Positions 6,747-13,753 of a stretch of 14,613 bases of DNA are shown in pieces. Both the position numbers and the translations under genes were made by a program. The notes beneath the pieces were generated by a model. That model saw only the letters and a list, made by a program, of their open reading frames with translations. It did not search any database and was not told the DNA's origin. Every line of letters begins with the position of its first letter. Positions within the stretch are counted from its first letter, which is position 1. The stretch covers positions 1 to 14,613 of the forward strand of contig CADCVI010000053.1 in NCBI GenBank assembly GCA_902806105.1, written 5' to 3'. Origin of the DNA: an uncultured Rubrobacteraceae bacterium. Lineage in GTDB: Bacteria > Actinomycetota > Rubrobacteria > Rubrobacterales > Rubrobacteraceae.

Positions 6747-7730
6747 TTGATCGGTGCGGAAAGGATTGGGGTGGCTTTCCTCGGCGAGCCCGCGGTGCCG
6801 GAGATGGTGCGCGTGGCGAAGCGAGCCGAAGCCCTCGGGTACGAGTCGGTGTGGGTGGCGGAGACCAGGTTCGCCCGGGACGGGTTCGTGCCGGCGGCAG
6901 CCATCGCCGCGGCGACGGAGTGCGTGAAGGTGAGCACCGGCGTCGTCAACGTCTTCACCCGAAGCCCCGTGCTCCTCGCCACCTCGTACGCGACACTCGA
7001 CGAGCTCTCCGGCGGGCGGGCCATCTTCGGCATCGGCCCCGGTTCCCCGCTCGTGCTCGGACCACAAGGGCACGCCTTCGAGAGGCCGCTCACGCGCCTG
7101 CGCGAGTACGTCGAGATCTCGCGGCGGCTGATCTCCGGCCAGGCGGTCCACTATGAGGGGGAATGCGTAAGCGTCCGGGGGGTAAGACTCGAGTTCTCCC
7201 CGGTTCGCGCTTCCATCCCCGTTTACATGGGCGTTACCGGTCCGCGGGCCATGGGGCTCGTCGGCGAGATCTCCGACGGCGTCCTGATGAACGGCTTCAC
7301 CTCCTGCGCCTACGTCCGCCGCTCGGTAGAGAAGATTCGGGCCGGTTGCGAGAGAGCCGGAAGGAGCATCGACGAGATAGACCTCGCGATCGGGCTCGTC
7401 ACGTCAGTGGACGAGAGAGCCGAAATCGCCCGTGACCGGGTGCGTCCGCTTATAGCCATGTACCTCAGCCGCTTCCCGAACATCGCCTGCGAGACCGGCT
7501 ACGGCGAGGACTACCTCGCCCGGGTGCGCGAGAAGGTCTCAGAGGGCGGGCTCGCGGGGGGTGCGGCCCTGATCTCCGACGAGATCGTCGACGATCTCGC
7601 CGTCGCCGGCACCCCGGAACGTGTCCGCGAACGGATCGCAGAGTACCGCGAGGCCGGCGTTCAATGCCCGGTACTCTTCGCCGTTGGCCCGGATCTCGAT
7701 GCGACCCTGGAAGCCCCCCTTGGGGCGTAG
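6747..7730 (+). CDS. LLM-class flavin-dependent oxidoreductase (luciferase-like, probably F420-dependent)
   Basis: TIM-barrel enzyme of the bacterial luciferase / methylene-tetrahydromethanopterin reductase superfamily, 327 residues. The first strand ERIGVAFLGEP, VWVAETRF, STGVVNVFTRSP, and FGIGPGSPLVLG (cofactor phosphate region) are typical, as are VYMGVTGPRAMGLVGEISDGVLMNG and the C-terminal AGTPERVRERIAEYREAGV. The start is TTG 6747: no ATG or GTG lies in frame between the permease stop and the first beta strand. A stronger-looking GGAGGAGGT at 6689-6697 has no start codon at suitable distance. The cofactor (F420 or FMN) and direction are not decidable from sequence. Placed 64 bp after the permease and before hyuA, so it probably acts on the imported compound, for example oxidising a heterocycle to a hydantoin; that is inference. 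Confidence 0.88.
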   Translation: MIGAERIGVAFLGEPAVPEMVRVAKRAEALGYESVWVAETRFARDGFVPAAAIAAATECVKVSTGVVNVFTRSPVLLATSYATLDELSGGRAIFGIGPGSPLVLGPQGHAFERPLTRLREYVEISRRLISGQAVHYEGECVSVRGVRLEFSPVRASIPVYMGVTGPRAMGLVGEISDGVLMNGFTSCAYVRRSVEKIRAGCERAGRSIDEIDLAIGLVTSVDERAEIARDRVRPLIAMYLSRFPNIACETGYGEDYLARVREKVSEGGLAGGAALISDEIVDDLAVAGTPERVRERIAEYREAGVQCPVLFAVGPDLDATLEAPLGA

Positions 7731-7862
7731 CCCCCTCCGTAAAGGCACGACGCCCGCGCCGTTACGGAGACGGCGCGGTAGGCCGCCGCCGACCGCGCGA
7801 CAGGCGGAGCGCTTCGCCCGACTCTCGACATGCAAACCCGGATTTACAGGAGGACGACGAGA
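7731..7862 (+). promoter_or_regulatory. Intercistronic leader with two mutually exclusive hairpins upstream of hyuA
   Basis: Hairpin A pairs CTCCGTAA (7735-7742) with TTACGGAG (7762-7769). Hairpin B pairs GCGCCGT (7756-7762) with ACGGCGC (7770-7776), using the 3' arm of A as its loop, so both cannot form at once. No U-tract follows hairpin B. An imperfect palindrome GGCGGAGCGCTTCGCC occupies 7803-7818, and the hyuA ribosome-binding site AGGAGGA is at 7848-7854. The arrangement resembles an attenuator or RNA-processing site; its function is unproven. Confidence 0.45.
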
Positions 7863-9938
7863 TTGCATCTGGTAGGCGTAGACGTTGGGGGGACCTTCAC
7901 GGACCTCGTGCTCTCCGACCCCGAGGGCGGAGAGACCTACACCCATAAGATACCCACGAGCGGCGACGATCCGTCGGAGGCGGTGATACGGGGAATTAAC
8001 GAGGTCTGCCGGATGGCGGGCATCGAGCCGTCGGAGGTCTCGTACGTCTTCCACGGGACGACGACGGCGACAAATGCCATCCTCGAGCACAAGGGGGCCG
8101 AGGTCGGACTCCTGACGACCGAAGGGTTCCGCGACGTGCTCCACATAGGCCGCCACCAGCGGCCCGAAAATTACTCCATCATGCAGGAGATCCCCTGGCA
8201 GGATCGCGCGCTCGTCAAGCGCCGCCACCGCAAGGTGGTCCCCGAACGGCTTTCGCCGCCGCGCGGCGAGGTTCTGACGCCGCTGGACGAGGAGGCGGTG
8301 CGCGAGGCGGCGAGGGAGCTCAAAGAAGCAGGGGTCGAGGCGGTCGCGGTCTGCTTCCTCTTCTCCTACCTCAACCCCGCGCACGAGGAGCGGGCCCGGG
8401 AGATCCTCGAGGAGGAGATGCCCGGGGCCTTCGTGACTACCTCGAGCTCCATCTTCCCGCAGTTCAGGGAGTTCGAGCGTTTCACTACCGCCGCCATAAA
8501 CGCCTTCGTCGGTCCCAAGGTCGGGCGCTACGTTCGAAACCTCAGGACCGGCCTCAAGGAGGGCGGGGTGCAAGCGGACGTGCACATCATGCGCTCCAAC
8601 GGGGGCGTCTCTCCCTCCGAGGTCGCGGCGGGATCGCCGGTCACGCTTCTGCTCTCGGGGCCGGCGGCGGGGATCCTGGGTGGTGCCTTCTCCGGCGAGG
8701 TCTCCGGGAGGCGTAACCTCATAACCTTCGACGTCGGCGGCACGAGCGCGGACATCGGCATCGTCACCGGCAAAGGCTTCGAGGAGGCCGGCGCCAGGGA
8801 CACCTGGATCGCCGGTTTCCCGGTGATGGTTCCCATGATCGACGTCTCGACGATCGGGGCCGGCGGAGGTTCCATCGCCTATGTGGACGAGGGCGGCGCC
8901 TTCCGTGTCGGACCGCGCAGCGCGGGTGCCGTTCCCGGTCCCGCCTGCTACGGGAAGGGCGGGACCGAGCCAACGGTCACCGATGCCCACGCCGTTCTCG
9001 GCGTGCTCGACCCGGAGCACTTCCTCGGCGGCAACATGCCACTCTACCCGGAGCGCGCCTTCGAGGCCGTCGGGGGCCTCGCTGCGGAGCTTGGAATGGA
9101 CGTGCGCGAGGCGGCCGACGGGATCTTACGCATCCTCAACAACAGCATGGCGAACGCCACGCGTGCCGTGACGATTCAGAAGGGGCACGACCCCCGCTCG
9201 TTCAGCCTCGTCTCCTTCGGGGGGGCGGGGCCGCTGCACGCCGTCGAGGTGGCGAGGATCCTCGGGGTGCGGGAGATCATCGTTCCGGCCTACCCGGGTA
9301 TCAACTCGGCGATCGGGCTGCTCACCACCGACCTCAAGTACGATGCGATAGCCACCCAGTTTACTCTGAGCACCGACCCCGACCTCGACCGCTTGAACGC
9401 GGACATCGGTCGCCTGGAGGGCGACGTCCGCGACCAGCTCCGCTCGGACGGCATCGCGGAGGGGGACATCCAGGTCTCCCGCGGGGCGGATTGCCGCTAC
9501 GTGGGGCAGGGCTACGAGCTGCGCGTGCCGCTGCCGGAGGGCAAGATAACCGAGAGGAACGTCTCGCAGGTCTGGGAGCGGATGCACGAGCTGCACCGTC
9601 AGGAGTACGGTCACGCCTTCCCGGGCAACCCCGTCGAGATGGTCAACCTCAGAGTCTCGGGGGTGGGCAAGACCCCGAAGATGAAGGCGGTTCCCCTGGC
9701 GGGGGAGAGGAGCATCGAGGCCGCGCGTCTCAAGGAGGGCGAGGTGTACTTCCGGCACGAGGGTAGCTTGCAGCCCTTCCCGACGACCTTCTACGAGCGG
9801 AACCGGTTGCCCGTCGGGGAGAGGATCCAGGGCCCGGCCGTGATCTTGCAGAACGACACGACGACGTTGCTCCCGCCGGACGCAGGTTGTGTCCTTGAGC
9901 AGGGCGGGAACCTCGTCGTGGACCTGAAGGGGGAGTGA
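7863..9938 (+). CDS. hyuA: Hydantoinase/oxoprolinase subunit A (N-methylhydantoinase A family)
   Basis: Large ATP-binding subunit of an ATP-dependent hydantoinase/oxoprolinase, which hydrolyses a five-membered cyclic amide or imide at the cost of ATP; cytoplasmic. The 691 residues match the usual length. The N-terminal HydA_N/ASKHA phosphate loop is GVDVGGTFTD at residues 5-14; HGTTTATNAILEHKG follows around residue 65; the second phosphate motif FDVGGTSADIG has D290; GAGGGSIA and PGPACYGKGG follow; a late conserved block is FGGAGPLHAVE. The start is TTG 7863, giving MHLVGVDVGG directly, with AGGAGGA eight bases upstream; ATG 7830 is in frame but lacks a ribosome-binding site. hyuB starts two bases after its stop. 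Acetone/acetophenone carboxylase subunits are homologous and cannot be excluded by sequence alone, but no gamma subunit is present and the neighbours favour a hydantoinase. Confidence 0.93.
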   Translation: MHLVGVDVGGTFTDLVLSDPEGGETYTHKIPTSGDDPSEAVIRGINEVCRMAGIEPSEVSYVFHGTTTATNAILEHKGAEVGLLTTEGFRDVLHIGRHQRPENYSIMQEIPWQDRALVKRRHRKVVPERLSPPRGEVLTPLDEEAVREAARELKEAGVEAVAVCFLFSYLNPAHEERAREILEEEMPGAFVTTSSSIFPQFREFERFTTAAINAFVGPKVGRYVRNLRTGLKEGGVQADVHIMRSNGGVSPSEVAAGSPVTLLLSGPAAGILGGAFSGEVSGRRNLITFDVGGTSADIGIVTGKGFEEAGARDTWIAGFPVMVPMIDVSTIGAGGGSIAYVDEGGAFRVGPRSAGAVPGPACYGKGGTEPTVTDAHAVLGVLDPEHFLGGNMPLYPERAFEAVGGLAAELGMDVREAADGILRILNNSMANATRAVTIQKGHDPRSFSLVSFGGAGPLHAVEVARILGVREIIVPAYPGINSAIGLLTTDLKYDAIATQFTLSTDPDLDRLNADIGRLEGDVRDQLRSDGIAEGDIQVSRGADCRYVGQGYELRVPLPEGKITERNVSQVWERMHELHRQEYGHAFPGNPVEMVNLRVSGVGKTPKMKAVPLAGERSIEAARLKEGEVYFRHEGSLQPFPTTFYERNRLPVGERIQGPAVILQNDTTTLLPPDAGCVLEQGGNLVVDLKGE

Positions 9939-9940
9939 GC

Positions 9941-11722
9941 ATGCAGGGACGCAGGGCGAAAATAGACCCGGTTACCGCCCAGGTTATCGGGGGAGCTCTG
10001 GAGAACGTCGCGATAGAGATGGGCCACAAGCTCGCCCGGATGAGCTACTCGAGCATCATCCGCGAGTCCGAGGACTTCGGTGCGGCGCTCCTCGACGCGA
10101 AAGGGCGCCAGCTCTGCGAGTCGGTCGACTCGACACCATTGCAGCTCGGCCCGATCCCGGGCTACATGCGTGGCATCTTCCGCGTCATGGAGGAGCGCGG
10201 GGAGACGTTCTCCTCCGGCGACGTCGTCATGCACAACTCGCCCTACCACGGTGCCTCCCACGGCCCGGACGTGGGTTTCTGCGTCCCCGTCTTCCGCGGC
10301 GAAGAGTTGATCGGGTTCTCCTTCACCACGGCGCATCACCTGGACATAGGGTCGCTGCACCCGGGAAGCACCGGGATTGTGGACGCCGTCGATGCCTACG
10401 CCGAGGGGCTCCAGTTCAAGGCCGTCAAGGTCTACGAGGCGGGGAAGAAGAACGAGGCGGTGTGGCAGATCCTCAGGGACAACATCCGCGCCTCGGGGAT
10501 GGTCGTCGGGGACATGGAGGCCCAGATCGCCGCCTGCCGCGCCGGCGCCGAGCGTTTCGTCGAGCTCGTCGAGGAGTTCGGGTTGGAGCAGGTGAACGCC
10601 GCGAGTGAGGAGCTTATGGACTACTCCGAGCGCATGCTCCGCTCGCGCATCGCCGAACTCCCCGACGGGGTGTACCGCGCCGAGGGTTTCATCGACGGCT
10701 TTGTGGACAGCCCCAACGAGAACGAGAAGGACCTCAAGATCGCCGTAACCCTCACCGTCGAGGGCTCGGACATCCACGTGGACTTCGAGGGGACGGCCGC
10801 GCAGGTCGACCTCCCCATAAACATGCCGTTCGAGGGGACGGTGGACGTCGCGGTCTACCTGACCATCCGCTCCATCCTGCTCGACTCGGCCCTCACCGAG
10901 TATGTCCCCCAGAACGACGGCCTCACCCGTCCCGTGAAGATCACCGCTCCGAAGGGCACGCTGACGAACCCGATCTTCCCGGCCCCAACGATCGCGCGCT
11001 TCTGCCCGGGGAACATCGTCGCCGACACGGTTATGCGCGCCCTCTCCGAGGTCGCCCCGCGGAACGTGAGCGCAGGCGTCGGCAACCTCAAAGTCGTCGC
11101 CTACAGCGGCCTCGTCGGCGAGGACTACTGGGTCTACATGGACATCACGGAGGGCTCCTACGGCGGCCGTTACGGCAAGGACGGGATGGACGCTGTGGAC
11201 ACCCTTTTCGCCAACACCCGCAACAACCCCGTCGAGGATATCGAGAGCCACTACCCCCTTCGAGTGGACCGCTACGAGCTCCGCGACGACGTAGGTTCGG
11301 GGCCCGGCAAGTGGCGCGGGGGGCTTGGGTCCGTACGCCAGATCAGCTTTCTGGAGGAGGGCCGCTTCGCCCTCGAAGGCGACGGGCACCGCTTCGCCCC
11401 GTGGGGGATCTTCGGCGGCGAAGAGGGGATCGCGGGCGACCTCATACTGAACCCTGGTAAGGACGGCGAGCAGCACCTCCCCTCGAAGATCCCGGACCGC
11501 AGGATGAAGGCGGGCGAGACGGTGCGCACGGTCTCGCCCTGCGGCGGCGGCTACGGCGACCCCTTGCAGCGCGACCCTGCCCGCGTCCTCGACGACGTCC
11601 TCGACGGCTTCGTCTCCGAGGAGAACGCCCGCAAGCAGTACGGTGTCGTGCTCTCCAGCGGCAGGGTAGACGCCGCAGAGACGAAGAGCCTGCGCGAGAA
11701 GATGGCGGGGGAACGCGCTTGA
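9941..11722 (+). CDS. hyuB: Hydantoinase/oxoprolinase subunit B (N-methylhydantoinase B family)
   Basis: Catalytic partner of HyuA; 593 residues, a normal length. Family blocks: DPVTAQVIGGALENVAIEM at the N-terminus, HNSPYHGASHGPD at residues 98-110 followed by VGFCVPVF, TTAHHLDIGS, LRDNIR and GDMEAQIAACRAG, the C-terminal GSGPGKWRGGLGSVRQI, and SPCGGGYGDPLQRDP. The usual NDPY of the first motif is NSPY here, a possible change at a conserved acidic position. The start is ATG 9941, which has GGGGGAG at good distance; a GTG at 9935 overlapping the hyuA stop is the alternative. Near-contiguous with hyuA and overlapping the M20 gene by one base, so the three are certainly translated from one message and probably coupled. 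Substrate could be hydantoin, N-methylhydantoin or 5-oxoproline-like; the downstream carbamoylase favours a hydantoin. Confidence 0.93.
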   Translation: MQGRRAKIDPVTAQVIGGALENVAIEMGHKLARMSYSSIIRESEDFGAALLDAKGRQLCESVDSTPLQLGPIPGYMRGIFRVMEERGETFSSGDVVMHNSPYHGASHGPDVGFCVPVFRGEELIGFSFTTAHHLDIGSLHPGSTGIVDAVDAYAEGLQFKAVKVYEAGKKNEAVWQILRDNIRASGMVVGDMEAQIAACRAGAERFVELVEEFGLEQVNAASEELMDYSERMLRSRIAELPDGVYRAEGFIDGFVDSPNENEKDLKIAVTLTVEGSDIHVDFEGTAAQVDLPINMPFEGTVDVAVYLTIRSILLDSALTEYVPQNDGLTRPVKITAPKGTLTNPIFPAPTIARFCPGNIVADTVMRALSEVAPRNVSAGVGNLKVVAYSGLVGEDYWVYMDITEGSYGGRYGKDGMDAVDTLFANTRNNPVEDIESHYPLRVDRYELRDDVGSGPGKWRGGLGSVRQISFLEEGRFALEGDGHRFAPWGIFGGEEGIAGDLILNPGKDGEQHLPSKIPDRRMKAGETVRTVSPCGGGYGDPLQRDPARVLDDVLDGFVSEENARKQYGVVLSSGRVDAAETKSLREKMAGERA

Positions 11723-12978
11723 TGGGGCCAGAGAGCACTTCCGACCCGGAGACCTCGGCAGACCGGCTGCAGTGCGACCTCGACTCCCTCTCCCGGTTCA
11801 GCCGACAGGGGCCCGGCATCACCCGCCTCTCCTTCACCCCCGAGTACCGCGCGGCCCTCGACTACCTCGCCGGGGAATTCGAAGCTTTGGGCTTCCGGAC
11901 CGAGTACGATCCAGTCGGCAACTTCGTGGCCTCGAACGTAGCGTCCGGGGATCGCTGCGTGGCGCTCGGCTCGCACGTGGACTCCGTGCCGAACGGGGGC
12001 CGCTTCGACGGCACGGCGGGCGTCCTCTGCGCCCTGGAGGTGGCGCGGACAGCGCCCGACGCGCCGCTCAAGGTCTTCAGCTTCGTTGAGGAGGAGGGAG
12101 CCCGCTTCGGCAGCGGGCTCCTGGGGAGCCGCTGCACGGTCGGGGCGGTATCGGCGGAGGACCTTAAGGGATACCGCGACGGGGAGGGGACGAGCTTCTA
12201 CGACGCGGCGCGGGAGACCGGGCACGACCCGGAGAGGATGGCGGATTGCCCCCGCTTCCTGGAAGGGGTCGAACGCTACCTCGAGGTCCACATAGAGCAG
12301 GGCCGGGTCCTCGAGGACGCCGGGCAGGAGATCGGGGTCGTCGAGGCCATCGCAGGGGTGCTTCACTTCGAGCTCGAGGTGACGGGCCGCGCCGACCATG
12401 CCGGCGCGACCCCAATGGACCTCCGCAGCGACGCGGGCCTCACCGCCGCCGAGATCGTCGTGGAGACCGAGCGCGCGGCGCGCGGCGCGGGAGGGGCAGC
12501 CGTCGGGACCGTCGGGCGCGTGGAGATGTACCCGGGCGCTCTCAACGTGGTCCCCGGCCGGGCGCGCGTCGGCGTGGACGTTCGAGACGTGGAAGAGGAG
12601 CGGCGCGAGGGGGTGGTGGGGCGGATCGTCGCCTTCGCGAGGGAGCGCGCGGGATATCGAGGCCAGGAGGTGATCTACCGGGAGCACCTGCGCAGCGCCC
12701 CAACCCCCATGGACGAGGACCTCGTTGCGGGGCTCCTCGAAGCGGCACAGAAGGCCGGCACTGAGCCCCGCCGCATGGTCAGCGGAGCCGGACACGACGC
12801 CATGATGGTGGCGCAGCGTGTCCCGGCGGGGATGCTCTTCGTCCCCAGCCGCAATGGCATCAGCCACGCACCCGAGGAGTTCACGGAGACTCGGCACCTG
12901 GCCCGAGCCGTCGCCGTGATGGTCGGGGCCGTGGCAAGCGTGGAGACCCTGGCGAGGGCTCGGGGACGAGACGCGTAA
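11722..12978 (+). CDS. M20-family Zn amidohydrolase: N-carbamoyl-L-amino-acid hydrolase / allantoate amidohydrolase homologue
   Basis: Predicted cytoplasmic di-metal amidohydrolase that removes the carbamoyl group from the N-carbamoyl amino acid left after hydantoin opening, giving the amino acid, CO2 and ammonia. The 418 residues match the hydantoinase/carbamoylase subfamily. Metal ligands are all recognisable: H85 (GSHVDSVPNGG), D96 (GRFDGTAG), the EEEGARF glutamates at 123-125, H190 (HIEQG) and H382 (GISHAPEE). The dimerisation-domain block GRADHAGATPMDLRSDA and GAGHDAMMVA are also present. Start ATG 11722 shares its A with the hyuB stop TGA (11720-11722), a translational-coupling overlap; a TTG one codon earlier is an alternative. 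Allantoate or ureidoglycolate-type substrates are possible because the families are not separable by eye. The gene ends against a decayed dehydrogenase whose frame begins inside its last codons. Confidence 0.92.
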   Translation: MGPESTSDPETSADRLQCDLDSLSRFSRQGPGITRLSFTPEYRAALDYLAGEFEALGFRTEYDPVGNFVASNVASGDRCVALGSHVDSVPNGGRFDGTAGVLCALEVARTAPDAPLKVFSFVEEEGARFGSGLLGSRCTVGAVSAEDLKGYRDGEGTSFYDAARETGHDPERMADCPRFLEGVERYLEVHIEQGRVLEDAGQEIGVVEAIAGVLHFELEVTGRADHAGATPMDLRSDAGLTAAEIVVETERAARGAGGAAVGTVGRVEMYPGALNVVPGRARVGVDVRDVEEERREGVVGRIVAFARERAGYRGQEVIYREHLRSAPTPMDEDLVAGLLEAAQKAGTEPRRMVSGAGHDAMMVAQRVPAGMLFVPSRNGISHAPEEFTETRHLARAVAVMVGAVASVETLARARGRDA

Positions 12979-13448
12979 CGGGCGCCGCGGGCGGCCAGGG
13001 CAGGGCCGCAGCGCTCCTGTTCGCCGGGGAGGTAGCGCGCGTCTTTGCCCCGGTCGTGAATGGCGAGGGCGCCGAGGAGGTCACAGGCGAGATCAAGGGC
13101 TCCGGCGGCGATGCGGTGGCGATCAAAACTGACGTCTCGAGCGAAGCGGAGGTTGAGGCCATGGTCCGGGCCGCTAAGGACGCGTTCGGGCGCTCGACGT
13201 GCACTTCAACAACGCGGACGTGGTCTACTCGGCGGGTGACCGGTTCACGATGGCGAGCGTGTGGACACCCTGGAGGAGGACTGGGATGCCGTGCCCCCTA
13301 TAAACCTGAATGGTGTCGTGACGGACTGCGAGCAGGCGATACCCGTCATGGTCGAGAAAGGGGAAGGGTGATCGCAAACAACGCCTCCATCAACGGGTAC
13401 CGTCGCAATAACAGGATCGGGGCGCCGCGCAAGCGAGGGTACTATTGA
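12975..13448 (+). pseudogene. Decayed short-chain dehydrogenase/reductase (SDR) remnant with three frameshifts
   Basis: The first frame begins VTGAAGGQGRAAALLFAGE, a Rossmann TGxxxGxG nucleotide-binding motif, and runs through DAVAIKTDVSSEAEVEAMV to DAFGR at 13193. One base appears lost there, and the next frame continues LDVHFNNADVVYSAGDRFTMAS. A two-base insertion near 13259-13262 shifts to VDTLEEDWDAVPPINLNGVV, ending at TGA 13369. A third shift restores VIANNASINGY, which carries the expected catalytic-serine region. The YxxxK catalytic motif and the C-terminal half are missing, as is the N-terminal start, because the readable part begins inside the end of the M20 gene. It was probably the last gene of the catabolic run or a separate gene joined by deletion. 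An NAD(P)-dependent oxidoreductase ancestor is clear; function is lost. Confidence 0.85.
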
Positions 13449-13465
13449 CACCACTCTGACACCAC
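13446..13465. repeat. Tandem direct repeat TGACACCAC x2, 11-bp period
   Basis: TGACACCAC occurs at 13446-13454 and again at 13457-13465, separated by two bases, so the copies lie on the same face of the helix. Together with the GGTGCAACA pair (13480-13488, 13551-13559) it lies in a lower-GC stretch just left of the tRNA fragment, where arm-type integrase sites would be expected. Function is speculative. Confidence 0.45.
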
Positions 13466-13569
13466 CGCGAACGCAGTACGGTGCAACACGTAGCAAGTGA
13501 AGGAACAGAAAACGCTTTACGTAAGCGGTATTTGCAACTCCAAGTAGGCTGGTGCAACATCCCCTGTGA
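13449..13569. other. Lower-GC junction segment left of the tRNA fragment
   Basis: About 120 bp, visibly less GC-rich than the coding DNA on either side, with no gene. It contains the direct repeat GGTGCAACA (13480-13488 and 13551-13559) and an inverted repeat CGCTT-TACGT-AAGCG (13513-13527). It occupies the place where the 5' half of the tRNA should be and does not match it, so it is probably the end of inserted DNA. Confidence 0.5.
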
Positions 13570-13613
13570 GACTGAAAATCATGGTGTCCCGGGTTCGAGT
13601 CCCGGTCTCGCCA
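13570..13613 (+). pseudogene. tRNA-Phe(GAA) 3'-half fragment; candidate attachment-site (att) remnant
   Basis: From the anticodon loop onward the fragment is a normal tRNA: loop CTGAAAA with anticodon GAA (13574-13576), 3' anticodon strand TCATG, five-base variable loop, T-stem CCGGG/CCCGG around TTCGAGT (13589-13605), acceptor strand TCTCGCC (13606-13612) and discriminator A 13613. No CCA is encoded. The matching 5' acceptor strand GGCGAGA, the D-arm and a proper 5' anticodon strand are missing upstream; the five bases before the loop pair badly with TCATG. It is therefore not a functional tRNA. A 3' tRNA half kept with its own terminator is what remains at the distal end of an element integrated by a tyrosine recombinase. 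Confidence 0.8.
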
Positions 13614-13623
13614 CTCGTAAAAG

Positions 13624-13648
13624 CCCCGCAAATGGCGGGGTCTTTTTT
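13624..13648 (+). terminator. Rho-independent terminator after the tRNA-Phe fragment
   Basis: Stem CCCCGC (13624-13629) / GCGGGG (13635-13640) with a 5-base loop AAATG, followed by TCTTTTTT (13641-13648) and preceded by an A-run. A clear intrinsic terminator, 11 bases after the tRNA discriminator base, most simply the original terminator of the tRNA gene. Confidence 0.88.
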
Positions 13649-13753
13649 GCCCTCTAGCCCCGGTCCGTCGCCCTTGCACCACCGGTACACCACAACGGTC
13701 CTCCGGAGCGAACCAACAATAGCGCGGCGTATGGCTGCAGCCGAGCTTGGCGG

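Noticed and set aside
7539..9020. Long minus-strand open frame of 493 codons over hyuA
   Set aside because: Antisense shadow of hyuA with repetitive charged composition and no family motif.
9791..11476. Long minus-strand open frame of 561 codons over hyuB
   Set aside because: Antisense shadow of hyuB; no domain and no ribosome-binding site.
11551..12897. Minus-strand open frame of 448 codons over the M20 hydrolase
   Set aside because: Antisense shadow; the plus strand carries all metal-ligand motifs of the M20 family.
13541..13613. Complete functional tRNA-Phe
   Set aside because: The 73-base span lacks a 5' acceptor strand complementary to TCTCGCC, a D-arm and a pairing 5' anticodon strand; only the 3' half is present.
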